Source of the DNA: Fructobacillus sp. EFB-N1
GTDB lineage: Bacteria > Bacillota > Bacilli > Lactobacillales > Lactobacillaceae
Assembly: GCF_001038455.1 (NCBI RefSeq)
Contig: NZ_LDUY01000007.1
Coordinates: 25,797-89,796 of the forward strand
Reading direction: 5' to 3'
Length of the DNA stretch: 64,000 nt
Shown here: piece by piece, positions 19,595 to 29,082 of the stretch
Layout of the letters: each line of letters starts with the position of its first letter
Position numbering within the stretch: position 1 is the first letter of the stretch
Notes under the pieces: generated by a model
Seen by the model: the letters and a program-made list of their open reading frames with translations, nothing else
The model's database searches: none
Told to the model about the DNA's origin: nothing
Made by a program: the position numbers and the translations under genes

Positions 19595-20038
19595 ATGACG
19601 TTTTATAGTGTTGATTATTTAACCAAGCAAAATAACTTAACCAATACCGTTGTGATCTTGCTGGTGGCCTTGACCTTTGTTCTTTTGGCTGTTGGTTTGG
19701 TAGCAACTTTTCGCCATCGCTTTAATACGCGTTATCGCGATTTGACGATTATTGCCTTTTTATTTTTTGTTTTTTTCGCGGGCGTTCAGTTTACTGATTT
19801 GCAAAACACAAATATTAGAAATTCACAGCAAAGTCAGATGACGGCCTTTATTAAAAACTACGTTAAGGCACAGCATGTTAAAACCGACGACGTTTACTTT
19901 AATTCGACTTCGTTTGTTGATGGCATGATTGCTAAAGAAGGCAAGAATTATTACCAAATTGGCCTTTCAAAAGATGGCCAGTCCTATACCCGGACTCAGG
20001 TTTATTTGGTTAATGCGAATGTGGAGGTACAACGATGA
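19595..20038 (+). CDS. DUF3290 membrane protein
   Basis: 147 residues: two membrane segments (about 19-38 and 50-66), then an extracellular or cytosolic domain with NYYQIGLSKDGQSYTRTQVYLV. This pattern, and the 4-nt overlap with a DUF421 gene, matches the DUF3290-DUF421 pairs common in lactobacilli. Role unknown; the two proteins probably form one complex. RBS CGGAGG; an extended -10-like TGCTAGAAT lies at 19567-19575. Confidence 0.8.
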   Translation: MTFYSVDYLTKQNNLTNTVVILLVALTFVLLAVGLVATFRHRFNTRYRDLTIIAFLFFVFFAGVQFTDLQNTNIRNSQQSQMTAFIKNYVKAQHVKTDDVYFNSTSFVDGMIAKEGKNYYQIGLSKDGQSYTRTQVYLVNANVEVQR

Positions 20039-20685
20039 GTTTTTACTTACCGATTATTTTAAAGTTGGGCATCGGCCTGATTGCCTTGATCGTTCAAATT
20101 AATATTTTTGGAAAAGGGAATTTGGCCCCATCAAATGCCTTAGACCAAGTTCAAAACTATGTTTTAGGTGGTATCATTGGAGGAACCATTTATACGGCAA
20201 CGATTACCGTTTTTCAGTTCATTATCGTGCTGGTCATCTGGACGCTTTGGGTCATGATTTTGAAGTTCTTAAAGGAACACAATCACTTGGCCAAAAAGAT
20301 TATTGATGGCACGCCAAAGGTCGTAATTGACCGTGGCCAGATTGATGTTGATGCTGTCGTGATGGCCGGCCAGTCGGCTTCTGATTTGATGTTTAAGCTC
20401 CGAGAGCAAGAAGTCTACGATGTTTCTAAAGTGAAGCGGGCCGTGATTGAACAAAACGGTCAGTTAACCGTGATTGAATATGGCGATCAAAATCCCAAAT
20501 ATCCGATTATTTATGATGGCCAGGCGAACTTTGATGTGTTGGATGCCATTGATCAAGACGAGGATTGGTTGGAAAATCAGGTCATTGCGGAAGGCTATGC
20601 CGGGATTAATGATATCTTCGTTGGCGAATACATTCAGGGGAAGATTCGGTTGACTCCTTATAATCAAAGTGATCAGAAGAAGTAA
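20035..20685 (+). CDS. DUF421 (YetF-family) membrane protein
   Basis: 216 residues. Three N-terminal membrane helices (about 5-25, 40-65, 60-80) followed by the soluble YetF domain with GTPKVVIDRGQIDVDAV, LMFKLREQEVYDVSKVKRAVIEQNGQL and VIEYG. YetF proteins are dimeric membrane proteins; Bacillus homologues have been linked to membrane biology, but no reaction is established. Starts inside the DUF3290 stop. Confidence 0.83.
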   Translation: MSFYLPIILKLGIGLIALIVQINIFGKGNLAPSNALDQVQNYVLGGIIGGTIYTATITVFQFIIVLVIWTLWVMILKFLKEHNHLAKKIIDGTPKVVIDRGQIDVDAVVMAGQSASDLMFKLREQEVYDVSKVKRAVIEQNGQLTVIEYGDQNPKYPIIYDGQANFDVLDAIDQDEDWLENQVIAEGYAGINDIFVGEYIQGKIRLTPYNQSDQKK

Positions 20686-20723
20686 TCGCTTGTTGTCAAG
20701 GCGGGCGTAGAAAGGATTTTTCA

Positions 20724-21404
20724 TTGACTCTTAAAGAAATCTATCATCGCGCTCGCACTAGTCGAGTTTGGACCATTGTGGTGCCAATGCTCGTTGGTAT
20801 TGCCTATTCGTGGTGGCGTTACCAGCGCCTTTTGTTTTGGCCAAGCTTATTGATGGTGGTGACGGTGGCCATAGTCAAGCTTGCCTATGACTGGTGGTTT
20901 GACCAGTACCCCATCCATTCGATTTGGATTTTGCGGCTGAAGCGGGGCATTGACGTTATCTTGCCATACTTTTTAATTATTTTAATGCTGTTCTTGAATA
21001 CAAAGTTCAAGCCAACTGCGGGACTGTTAACTGTTTGGTTCGGGATTGCGTTTCCTTTAATTGCCTTTTCACTGTCGATTTCAGTCGCCAAGGATGTTCG
21101 TAAAATCCGCGCAGAGGAAATCAGTGCCAAGGAGTTCCAGCATGCTCAAAGTCGGGCTAGTTGGGTGCGCCCAATCTTCTTGCTCTTGCCGGTTATTGCC
21201 TATGCAGAAATTTTATTGCTAACGCTGTCAGGTTACCTACCACTGCTTGCTTGGGCAATGCTTGTTTTGTTCCCATTAGTTTTTGCTCAGGCATTGGCGG
21301 TTGGTTTGGAGTCCGACTTGGATAAGTCGGCTGATTTACCAGCGCGTAACCTCTTTTTGACGGGGCTTGCCCTTGTCTTAGTGTTGGTAATCGCAGGTGC
21401 TTGA
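20724..21404 (+). CDS. Hypothetical polytopic membrane protein
   Basis: 226 residues with about seven predicted membrane helices, started at TTG 20724 behind AAAGGA. I do not recognise a family with certainty. The opening (ARTSRVWTIVVPMLVG, then LAYDWWFDQYP) recalls the first helices of UbiA/MenA prenyltransferases, but the aspartate-rich metal motifs of that family are not present, so an active enzyme is unlikely. It lies 38 nt after the DUF421 gene and ends at a strong hairpin, so it probably belongs to the same transcript. Confidence 0.6.
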   Translation: MTLKEIYHRARTSRVWTIVVPMLVGIAYSWWRYQRLLFWPSLLMVVTVAIVKLAYDWWFDQYPIHSIWILRLKRGIDVILPYFLIILMLFLNTKFKPTAGLLTVWFGIAFPLIAFSLSISVAKDVRKIRAEEISAKEFQHAQSRASWVRPIFLLLPVIAYAEILLLTLSGYLPLLAWAMLVLFPLVFAQALAVGLESDLDKSADLPARNLFLTGLALVLVLVIAGA

Positions 21405-21420
21405 TTTAAATATCAAAAAG

Positions 21421-21485
21421 AAAACCGATGACTGTGAGATATGAACCCTGAATTTTAGGCTTTATATCACTACTGTCATCGGTTT
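21421..21485. terminator. Long bidirectional hairpin between convergent genes
   Basis: AAACCGATGAC / GTCATCGGTTT with an inner arm GAGATAT / ATATCAC. The A-run at its 5' side gives a T-run on the minus strand for the CBS gene. Confidence 0.75.
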
Positions 21486-21492
21486 ATAGTGC

Positions 21493-22143
21493 TTAGACAA
21501 ATTCATTTAAGTTTTCAACGGATTGAACTTGGAACCGCTTGCGCTCGAGCTTGGTGATAATCTTGCGCAGGATGGGGGAGTCTTCCGTTAGTGGTAGAGT
21601 AAAGAGAATGGATTTCGGTTCGTTTTTCTCGTTTTGGATCGAAAGAACGGACTCGATATTAGTATAGCGGGTGATAACTCGGGTAATTTGTTGTAGATTT
21701 CCCCGTTCTTCTTGCTTGGTCTTGACTGCCAGTGAAACGCCACCCTTTTGGAGTGACCATGACTGTGATAACAGGTCCATCAAAGAGGAGTGGGTTAGGA
21801 CGCCGATAAAGTGGTGGGCGTCATCAACCACCGCAATGTGTGGCAGGTCGCGAATAGCGAAGAAAAGTTCATAGAAATCAGCCGAAGTTGAGATAAACTT
21901 GGTTGAATTGCGCATGATTGAAGTTGCCCGCTTGCTTGTATCACCACCACGAGCAATATACTCATAAACGTGTTGACGGTAAACATTACCACGGAAGAGG
22001 TGCCCGGTGGTATCTAAAATTGGAATTGTACGGATGTGATCGGCTTCTTTACTTTCAAACAGTTCGTAGACTTCTTTGATAGTGGTGTCTTCGCTGATGG
22101 TAAGTAATTGATTTTTAGGGACGATCAAAGACTTTGGAAACAT
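21493..22143 (-). CDS. CBS-domain protein with ACT-like C-terminus (AcuB/CbpB-like)
   Basis: 216 residues from ATG 22143, which follows AAAGGCAGG; a 60-nt upstream extension lacks homology. Two CBS motifs occupy about 1-130 (IKEVYELFESKEADHIRTIPILD and LFFAIRDLPHIAVVDDAHHFIGVLT), then an ACT-like region about 140-205 with ITRVITRYTNIESVLSI. Proteins of this plan bind adenine nucleotides; CbpB-type CBS proteins of Firmicutes bind c-di-AMP. Ligand here is not determined. It is a single gene, divergent from pth. Confidence 0.75.
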   Translation of the reverse strand: MFPKSLIVPKNQLLTISEDTTIKEVYELFESKEADHIRTIPILDTTGHLFRGNVYRQHVYEYIARGGDTSKRATSIMRNSTKFISTSADFYELFFAIRDLPHIAVVDDAHHFIGVLTHSSLMDLLSQSWSLQKGGVSLAVKTKQEERGNLQQITRVITRYTNIESVLSIQNEKNEPKSILFTLPLTEDSPILRKIITKLERKRFQVQSVENLNEFV

Positions 22144-22263
22144 AGATTGCCTGCCTTTATAAAAGTTCTTTCTTTGCTCTATCCTAACATATTTATGTGT
22201 CAAACTTGCGTGTTATAATGATAAGATTAGGATGTTAGTAGAAATGTTTGAAAGGAAACCCTG

Positions 22264-22830
22264 ATGAAATTTATTTTTGGCCTTGGAAATATTGGTGAAA
22301 GCTATGATTTGACAAGACACAACATTGGCTTTATGGCCTTAGACCACTTCGCGGCTAGTCAGGGGGTCGAATTTGTACCAACGAAACTTTATGCATCGGC
22401 CGCCAAGGTTGTGATTGATGGGGAAACGGTTTGGTTGGTCAAGCCAAGTACTTACATGAACGATTCTGGCCAGGCGGTTCGAGCTTTTTTGGACTTTTAC
22501 GGTGGGGATGTTGATGACATCCTCGTGTTGGCCGACGATATGGACCAATCCTTTGGCAAGATTCGCTTTCGGGCCAAGGGCTCTGCCGGTGGCCATAATG
22601 GATTAAAATCAATTATGGCCCATACGAAAACGCAAGGTTTTTTGCGCTTAAAGTTTGGCATTGGCCATCCAGACCATGACCATCAGTCGGTCGTTAATTA
22701 CGTTTTGGGTAAATTTTCAAAAGACGATTTAGCCACCTGGGATGACACTTTTAAAAAGGTCGACCAGGCCCTCGTGGATTGGGTTCATGGGGCAAATGCG
22801 GCTGAATTGAGCAATCAATATAATGGGTAA
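22264..22830 (+). CDS. pth: Peptidyl-tRNA hydrolase
   Basis: 188 residues; cleaves peptidyl-tRNA released from stalled ribosomes. Catalytic His20 in TRHNIGF, with the substrate-binding Asn in STYMNDSG and the acidic VLADDMD segment; SAGGHNGLKSI is the family signature. RBS AAAGGAAA. An extended -10 (TGTTATAAT, 22211-22219) precedes it. It opens the conserved pth-mfd run, with only 2 nt to mfd. Confidence 0.96.
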   Translation: MKFIFGLGNIGESYDLTRHNIGFMALDHFAASQGVEFVPTKLYASAAKVVIDGETVWLVKPSTYMNDSGQAVRAFLDFYGGDVDDILVLADDMDQSFGKIRFRAKGSAGGHNGLKSIMAHTKTQGFLRLKFGIGHPDHDHQSVVNYVLGKFSKDDLATWDDTFKKVDQALVDWVHGANAAELSNQYNG

Positions 22831-22832
22831 GC

Positions 22833-25800
22833 ATGACGTTAACAAAATATTTAACGAACAATGAAACAATTACGAAATTAACCGAACAACAAAAGCCTGG
22901 CGAGCGCCAGCTTTTTTTGGGTGTGAATGGGGCAGCAAAGGCGGCCTCGTTAGCAGCGCTTTATGAACGGCGGCCACAGCCGATTTTGGTGCTCACCGAT
23001 ACTCAGGCTCACTTGGAGGATTTGGCGAACGATCTGGCTGATTTAGTAGCCGAGGAGGACCTTTACCGGTTTTCGGCCGAGGAAGCATTGGCGACGGAAC
23101 TCGCCGTTTCTTCCAATTCTTTTGTGACTGATCGGGTAGAAGCTTTAACAGGCTTGGCCACTGGTCGGCCTGGAATTTATCTGACAAATTTGGCGGCCTT
23201 CGTTCGTTATGAGCCGCAGGTGGCTGATTTCACGAATGCACAAATGCGCTTGAAGGTTGGGGAGAGCTATGACTTTCAAGATTTGAAAGCGCGGTTGGTG
23301 ACTCTGGGATACCACTTGGTTGTTCGAGTGGAAAATCCGGGTGAATATGCCCAACGGGGTTCTATTTTTGATGTTTTTCCACCAACAGCCGATAATCCCT
23401 ACCGGCTCGATTTTTTTGATGATGAATTGGATATGATTAAGACCTTTGATCCGTCCAGCCAAAAGAGTGCCGATTCGGTGACCGGGGTGACGGTCTTGCC
23501 AGCGACTGATTTGGTGATTGACCAAGACCGCTATCAGGCTGGTAAAGAACGTCTGGAGGAGGCCTTTTCAGCTTATCGTAAGGGTTTGCCGGGAGTGGAG
23601 AAAAAACACGCCACGGAGGGCTTTGATAGCACGCAGACGGCACTTGATGAAGGGCGGCGGGATCAATCGATTCTGCCGTATGCTCAGTATTTTTTCCAAG
23701 AGAAGACGACGTTGATTGATTACTTGGGTCAAGAGGGATTATTTGTTGTTGATGACTTTGCTCGCTTGCAGGAAAGCGCCTTATCGCAAAATACCCTTGA
23801 CCAGGAATGGCTTGACCAGCAGGTCGAGACCTACCAGATTGTGCCACCATTGGCCATTAAGGATGACTTGGAAGCCATTTTGGGTCGAGTTCACCAGGCC
23901 GAACTTTATCTGGCCAACTTCCAGCGTGGCTTGAATAAGTTAACGTTTGCTCACTTGGAAGAGATCACCTCCAGGCCAGCAAACCAATACTACGGTCAAA
24001 TTCCGGCTCTTTTACCGGATTTGCAGTTTGCAAAAGACCGCGGGATGACGATGGTGCTTTTAATCAGCGACCGCGATCGGGCACAAAATTTTGTGGCAAC
24101 ATTGAAGGATCATGATTTAACGGTGCCAATTAACCGCGAAATTCAGCCCAACCAGGTCCAAATAATTATTGGTAACTTTGTGGCCGGCTTTGAGTGGCCT
24201 AAGAGTCATTTAACGGTCTTAACTGAGCGCGAGTTGTTTGATAAGGCACGGAAGCCGGTGGCCCGTCGGTCCCGGAAGATGGCGAACGCCGAACGTTTGA
24301 AGTCCTATAATGAGCTTCAGGTAGGCGACTATGTTGTCCATATCAACCATGGAATCGGTCAGTATCAGGGCTTGCAAAGTCTCGAGGCCGATGGTGGTAA
24401 GCAGGACTATTTGGTCATTTTGTACCAAAAGAATGCTAAGATCTTTTTGCCAGTCACCCAGTTAAATCTGATTCAAAAGTATATTGGTGGGTCAGACACT
24501 GGGAAGAAGCCTAAGATTAATAAATTGGGCGGGACCGAATGGCAAAAGACCAAGAAGCAAGTTCAAAATAAGATTGAAGATATTGCTGATGAGCTGTTAG
24601 AACTCTATGCCGAACGGGAGGCCAAGCAAGGCTATGCCTTTCCACCCGGTGATACGGCCCAACTAAAGTTTGATACGGCCTTTCCTTATCCGGAAACGCC
24701 CGACCAGGTTCGTAGTATCGAAGAAATTAAGGCTGACATGCAGCGCTTACGACCAATGGACCGGCTACTGGTTGGGGATGTTGGCTTTGGTAAAACCGAG
24801 GTTGCCTTGCGAGCGGTCTTCAAGGCTGCCCACGCTGGTAAGCAAGTTGCCTTTTTGGCGCCAACGACGATTTTGGTTCAACAGCACTATGAGACGATGG
24901 TCGAACGCTTTGCTGATTTCCCGGAAATTCGGATTGGCCACTTGTCCCGCTTTCAAACGGCAGCCGAAAACAAGCAGACCATTCAGGCGTTAAAGGACCA
25001 CGAACTGGATATCGTCGTTGGCACACACCGTCTGTTAAGTGCCGACGTGGCCTTTGCCGACCTTGGCTTACTGGTCATCGATGAGGAACAGCGCTTTGGT
25101 GTTAAGCACAAGGAAAAGTTAAAGCAAATCAGGACTAACGTCGATGTCTTGACGTTAACAGCAACGCCAATTCCACGAACGCTGAACATGGCCATGGTTG
25201 GTGCTCGCGATTTGTCCGTGATTGAAACGCCACCATTGAACCGTTACCCAATTCAGACCTACGTCGTGGAACTTGATTGGACGTTGGTGCGCGATGTGAT
25301 TGGCAAGGAATTGGCCCGTAATGGCCAGGTTTTCTACCTGCATAACCGGGTGGCCGACCTGGAACGGATAGCAGATCAGATTCAAGACTTGGTACCCGAT
25401 GCTCGGGTCGCAGTCATTCACGGTCAAATGTCAGAAGTCCAGTTGGAGGGGATTCTCTACTCCTTCTTAAACCAGGAATTCGATGTCCTGGTAACAACTA
25501 CGATTATAGAAACTGGGGTCGACATTCCCAATGCGAACACGTTGATTGTTGATAATGCCGATCACATGGGTCTGTCACAGCTTTACCAGCTTCGTGGCCG
25601 AGTCGGACGGTCAGCCCGGTTAGCCTATGCCTACTTTACTTATCCATTTACCCGCACGCCGAGTGAAGAGGGGCAAAAGCGGCTGGAAGCCATTCGGGAC
25701 TTTACGGAACTGGGTTCAGGCTTTAAAATTGCGATGCGTGACCTATCGATTCGAGGCGCCGGCGACCTGCTTGGTAAGCAGCAGCACGGCTTTATTGATT

Positions 25801-26372
25801 CGGTCGGTTATGATTTGTATACCCAGATGCTCAAAGAGGCTGTTGCTGCAAAGCAGGGTCAGACCAAGCCGGCAACGACAACGCAAACGGATGCCGAACT
25901 CATTTTGGGAGTATTGGCCTTCTTGCCCGATGACTACGTGGCAGATTCGGCGGAAAAGATTGACCTTTACCGTCAAATTCGTCAGGCGAAGTCAGATGAA
26001 GACTTCGAGAATGTGGAGTCTGATTTGATTGACCGCTTCGGTGATTTCCCAGATGAGGTTGGTCGCCTATTACTGGTTTCTCGAATCAAGAACTTGGCTG
26101 ATTTGGCAGAGGCCACGCAAATCCGGCGCCAGAAAAATCAGGTCACAGTACGCTTTGCTGAATCGATGACCAGCAAATTAGCTGGGGAAACCATTTTCCA
26201 AGCTTTGCAGGACGTCCCCTACAAGGCGGTAGTCGATGGCAAGCAGGCTCAGCTGGCCGTCACGTTAACTGTTGATTTAAAAGAGGAGTCAGCATACTGG
26301 CTCAATAACCTGCGAAACTTCCTCTTGGTTGTTTTGCAACTAACAAAAAAGGATGAATTTGATGCGAATTGA
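22833..26372 (+). CDS. mfd: Transcription-repair coupling factor Mfd
   Basis: 1179 residues. Removes RNA polymerase stalled at DNA lesions and recruits UvrA. Order: UvrB-like N-terminal module (about 1-340), RNA-polymerase interaction domain around 480-570 (GDYVVHINHGIGQYQG), RecG-like helicase with Walker A VGDVGFGKTEVALR and DEEQ box VIDEEQRFGVKHKE, motif III LTATPIPRTL, motif VI QLRGRVGRS, and C-terminal TRCF domain (about 1010-1120). No cysteine occurs in the whole chain. Typical location after pth. Confidence 0.97.
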   Translation: MTLTKYLTNNETITKLTEQQKPGERQLFLGVNGAAKAASLAALYERRPQPILVLTDTQAHLEDLANDLADLVAEEDLYRFSAEEALATELAVSSNSFVTDRVEALTGLATGRPGIYLTNLAAFVRYEPQVADFTNAQMRLKVGESYDFQDLKARLVTLGYHLVVRVENPGEYAQRGSIFDVFPPTADNPYRLDFFDDELDMIKTFDPSSQKSADSVTGVTVLPATDLVIDQDRYQAGKERLEEAFSAYRKGLPGVEKKHATEGFDSTQTALDEGRRDQSILPYAQYFFQEKTTLIDYLGQEGLFVVDDFARLQESALSQNTLDQEWLDQQVETYQIVPPLAIKDDLEAILGRVHQAELYLANFQRGLNKLTFAHLEEITSRPANQYYGQIPALLPDLQFAKDRGMTMVLLISDRDRAQNFVATLKDHDLTVPINREIQPNQVQIIIGNFVAGFEWPKSHLTVLTERELFDKARKPVARRSRKMANAERLKSYNELQVGDYVVHINHGIGQYQGLQSLEADGGKQDYLVILYQKNAKIFLPVTQLNLIQKYIGGSDTGKKPKINKLGGTEWQKTKKQVQNKIEDIADELLELYAEREAKQGYAFPPGDTAQLKFDTAFPYPETPDQVRSIEEIKADMQRLRPMDRLLVGDVGFGKTEVALRAVFKAAHAGKQVAFLAPTTILVQQHYETMVERFADFPEIRIGHLSRFQTAAENKQTIQALKDHELDIVVGTHRLLSADVAFADLGLLVIDEEQRFGVKHKEKLKQIRTNVDVLTLTATPIPRTLNMAMVGARDLSVIETPPLNRYPIQTYVVELDWTLVRDVIGKELARNGQVFYLHNRVADLERIADQIQDLVPDARVAVIHGQMSEVQLEGILYSFLNQEFDVLVTTTIIETGVDIPNANTLIVDNADHMGLSQLYQLRGRVGRSARLAYAYFTYPFTRTPSEEGQKRLEAIRDFTELGSGFKIAMRDLSIRGAGDLLGKQQHGFIDSVGYDLYTQMLKEAVAAKQGQTKPATTTQTDAELILGVLAFLPDDYVADSAEKIDLYRQIRQAKSDEDFENVESDLIDRFGDFPDEVGRLLLVSRIKNLADLAEATQIRRQKNQVTVRFAESMTSKLAGETIFQALQDVPYKAVVDGKQAQLAVTLTVDLKEESAYWLNNLRNFLLVVLQLTKKDEFDAN

Positions 26373-26637
26373 TAAGTTTTTAAAGCTTTCACGGATTATT
26401 AAGCGCCGGGCCGTTGCCAAGGATTTGGCCGACCAAGGACGGATTGAAATCAACGATAAGCGGGCGAAGTCAGCTGCTAATGTTGGTACCAATGATTTGA
26501 TTACGATTCATTTCGGTAACAAGACTTTGGTGGTCAGGGTTTTGAAATTGGCCGAAATCGTTAAAAAGGACGAAGCACAGGATCTGTATGAGGTTGTTTC
26601 CGAATCTTATGAGCAGCAAGATGACAAGGAAGATTAA
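26362..26637 (+). CDS. rqcP: S4-domain RNA-binding protein RqcP (YabO)
   Basis: 91 residues from ATG 26362, with AAAGGA 7 nt upstream; an ATG 9 nt earlier is possible. S4 domain MRIDKFLKLSRIIKRRAVAKDLADQGRIEIN covers most of the protein (written here in the order of its helices). RqcP helps the 50S rescue pathway with RqcH during Ala-tailing of stalled chains. Overlaps mfd by 11 nt, as in Bacillus, where yabO follows mfd. Confidence 0.85.
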   Translation: MRIDKFLKLSRIIKRRAVAKDLADQGRIEINDKRAKSAANVGTNDLITIHFGNKTLVVRVLKLAEIVKKDEAQDLYEVVSESYEQQDDKED

Positions 26638-26714
26638 GTTTGTCTAAAGCCTGCTAATTTGCCTTGCAAGTCTATTGCGATTATGTCAAAATAATACTGA
26701 TAAGGAGTGGGGCG

Positions 26715-27107
26715 ATGGTAGAAAACGAGCACCGACAATCGAATATTCGGCCGTTAAATGCTCGGATTGCCAAGCAGATTGCTGCCTCCGATGCCCGTCG
26801 TGAAGCGAGTCGTAGGCACTATGCCAGGGCCCACCACTTGCGGGAACGACGGATTGTCTTAATCGGTCTTGCTGTGGCCGTGGTTTTCATGGTTCAGTTG
26901 GTGCTGGGGCAGGTGCGGTTGCACGCTGCTAACCAAACACTGACTAAGTCCGAACTATCCCTTCAAGCCGTTCAAAAGGAAAACAAATCCTTGAAAAAAA
27001 TGTCGAACCAATTGAAGGATCCGGTTTACTTGCAACAAATTTTGCGTGATAAGTACGGTTACTCACGCAAGGACGAAACGATTTATAATTTACCAGACAA
27101 ATCTTAA
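26715..27107 (+). CDS. divIC: Septum formation initiator DivIC/FtsB-family
   Basis: 130 residues from ATG 26715 behind AAGGAG. Basic cytosolic N-terminus (about 1-45), one membrane helix (about 46-68, VLIGLAVAVVFMVQLVLG), then an extracellular coiled coil with heptads through LSLQAVQKENKSLKKMSNQL and the family end DKYGYSRKDETIYNLP. Part of the FtsL-DivIB-DivIC divisome subcomplex. Position between rqcP and tilS is standard. Confidence 0.9.
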   Translation: MVENEHRQSNIRPLNARIAKQIAASDARREASRRHYARAHHLRERRIVLIGLAVAVVFMVQLVLGQVRLHAANQTLTKSELSLQAVQKENKSLKKMSNQLKDPVYLQQILRDKYGYSRKDETIYNLPDKS

Positions 27108-27116
27108 TGAATTGTC

Positions 27117-27147
27117 TAAAAGCCACCCTGGATAAGGGTGGCTTTTT
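27117..27147 (+). terminator. Hairpin terminator/attenuator between divIC and tilS
   Basis: AAAAGCCACCC / GGGTGGCTTTTT with a 7-nt loop and T-run. It lies in an otherwise continuous gene run, so it may only reduce read-through; a downstream promoter for tilS is not obvious. Confidence 0.75.
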
Positions 27148-27175
27148 CTTGATGACAATGGGTAAAATAAAAGCG

Positions 27176-28483
27176 ATGAAGAAAACGATTGCACAGACAA
27201 TTAAAGCAAAAGAGTGGCCAGAGAAGGTGGTGCTAGCCGTCTCTGGTGGCCTTGATTCCATGACACTCCTGGATTCATTGCACCGTTATCGACCAGACAT
27301 CAAACTGGTCGTTGTCCATGTCAATTATCAACTGCGTGGTGCCGCTTCCGATGGCGATGAAATCTTTGTGAGAAATCAGTGCCAAGCACGCCAAATTCCC
27401 TGTTACTTTAAAAAGGTGACGGCGCCCGGAAACAGTGGCGTGGAGGCCTGGGCACGAAAGGTGCGTTACGATTTTTTTGACCAAGTTGCAAAAGAAACAG
27501 GTGCTCGGGCTGTTGTTTTGGCCCAGCACCAAGATGACCAGGTCGAAACACTATTATTACAATTAATTCGGGGTGGTCTAGCCCAGCAAAAAGTGGGGAT
27601 GATGGGGCAGTCGGATTATTACTTGCGGCCCTTTCTGGACTTCTCAAAGGAAGAACTCAAAAACTACGCTAAAGATAATCAGGTCGAGTGGCGGGAAGAT
27701 GCGACGAATGCAGATCCTAGTTATACAGGTCGGAACCAGTTGCGCCACGAAATCATTCCGGCCTTAGCGACCATTAATGCCAAAGCGCAAGAACACTTAG
27801 CTGATTTTGCCAAGCAGGAAGCTGTTGACCAAGAACTGCTGCAAGATCAGGCGAAGACATTTTTGCCGATTTTTCAGGCTGATTTTCACCAGGTGCCGAA
27901 ACCTTGGTGGGAGAAAACAATCTTACTATGGCTACAAAATCAGGGCATCTATCAAGTCAAAAATGGACAAATGATTGCCATTTTGTCTTTATTAGCCAAT
28001 GACCAAAAGCCCAATGGTCAGGTTGATTTGGGGGATGGCTGGATGATGATTAAGGCTTATTCACGGGTTCAACTTATAAAAGAAGAAAAAACTGTAAAAA
28101 ATGACCGAAAGCCCGAAGAACTTGTGTTAAAATTAGACCAATGGCAATTTTTTGACTGTGGCCAGCTTTTGTGGACCCAAAAAAGACCGCAAAAAGCTGA
28201 TCAAGCCCTGGTTTTACCCGAACATTCGGTGGGCGTTTTAACGTTATCTTTGGCTAAAAAAGATGATCGTGTCCCTCTGAAAATCGGTACAAAATCAGTG
28301 CGTCGTCTCTTAATTGACAAAAAAATTCCGGTCACATTACGGGAAAAGACCTGGTTATTAAAAGATCAAAGTCAGGTAGTTTTGGCTGTTTGGCTAGGTC
28401 AACAGACTTGGTACCTGCCCGCCGGACGTGATCGTCCGAATGTAGCTAAGCAATGGTTAGTATGGCGAATTGAGGAAAATTAG
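27176..28483 (+). CDS. tilS: tRNA(Ile)-lysidine synthase
   Basis: Converts C34 of tRNA-Ile(CAU) to lysidine. PP-loop SGGLDSMTLL near the N-terminus, HVNYQLRG, and LAQHQDDQVETLLLQLIRGG with the ATP-binding residues; C-terminal TilS domain follows from about 340 (numbered from the chosen start). The frame runs up through the hairpin to 27107, so the true start must be one of ATG 27152, 27158 or 27176; 27176 gives the usual distance to the PP-loop, but none has a strong RBS. Stop overlaps the hpt GTG. Confidence 0.92.
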   Translation: MKKTIAQTIKAKEWPEKVVLAVSGGLDSMTLLDSLHRYRPDIKLVVVHVNYQLRGAASDGDEIFVRNQCQARQIPCYFKKVTAPGNSGVEAWARKVRYDFFDQVAKETGARAVVLAQHQDDQVETLLLQLIRGGLAQQKVGMMGQSDYYLRPFLDFSKEELKNYAKDNQVEWREDATNADPSYTGRNQLRHEIIPALATINAKAQEHLADFAKQEAVDQELLQDQAKTFLPIFQADFHQVPKPWWEKTILLWLQNQGIYQVKNGQMIAILSLLANDQKPNGQVDLGDGWMMIKAYSRVQLIKEEKTVKNDRKPEELVLKLDQWQFFDCGQLLWTQKRPQKADQALVLPEHSVGVLTLSLAKKDDRVPLKIGTKSVRRLLIDKKIPVTLREKTWLLKDQSQVVLAVWLGQQTWYLPAGRDRPNVAKQWLVWRIEEN

Positions 28484-29019
28484 TGAATAACGATATCGAA
28501 GAAGTATTATTTGACCAAGAGCAAATCCACGAAGCAGCGGTTCGTCTTGGTCAAACCATTACCAAAGACTACGCGGGGAGAAAGCCTCTCGTGTTGTCAG
28601 TGCTCAAAGGTGCTTACCTTTGGACAGCGGATTTGGTCCGTGAAATCGATTTGTACGTCGATTTAGAATTTATTAAAATTTCTTCCTACCATGGTGGGGT
28701 AACATCATCCAATGAAATTCAGTTGGTAACGGATGTCCAGTCGGATGTCGCTGGACGCGATGTCTTGATTATAGAAGACATCGTTGATACAGGTCAGTCC
28801 CTGCGGTTTTTGAAGGACTTACTTAAAGATCGTGGCGCCAATTCCGTGCAGGTCGCTACGTTCTTAGACAAAAAGGGTGGACGGAAGATTGAAATCGATG
28901 CCGATTACGTTGGCTTCGATGTTCGCAACGAATTTGTTGTTGGCTATGGTTTAGACTATGCAGGCTTGTATCGTAACTTGCCTTACGTTGGTATTCTGAA
29001 AAAGGATATTTATAGTTAA
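28483..29019 (+). CDS. hpt: Hypoxanthine (guanine) phosphoribosyltransferase
   Basis: 178 residues; purine salvage, making IMP/GMP from base and PRPP. PRPP-binding loop IIEDIVDTGQSL, base-site region VGYGLDYAGLYRNLPYVG, and KISSYHGG. GTG start overlaps the tilS TAG by one base, with TTGAGG upstream. The tilS-hpt-ftsH order is conserved in Firmicutes. Confidence 0.96.
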   Translation: MNNDIEEVLFDQEQIHEAAVRLGQTITKDYAGRKPLVLSVLKGAYLWTADLVREIDLYVDLEFIKISSYHGGVTSSNEIQLVTDVQSDVAGRDVLIIEDIVDTGQSLRFLKDLLKDRGANSVQVATFLDKKGGRKIEIDADYVGFDVRNEFVVGYGLDYAGLYRNLPYVGILKKDIYS

Positions 29020-29082
29020 CATCCATTTAATCTCGTACCCGTATAATTTATAGCAACTTTTATTCAAGATTGAGGACTCCCG

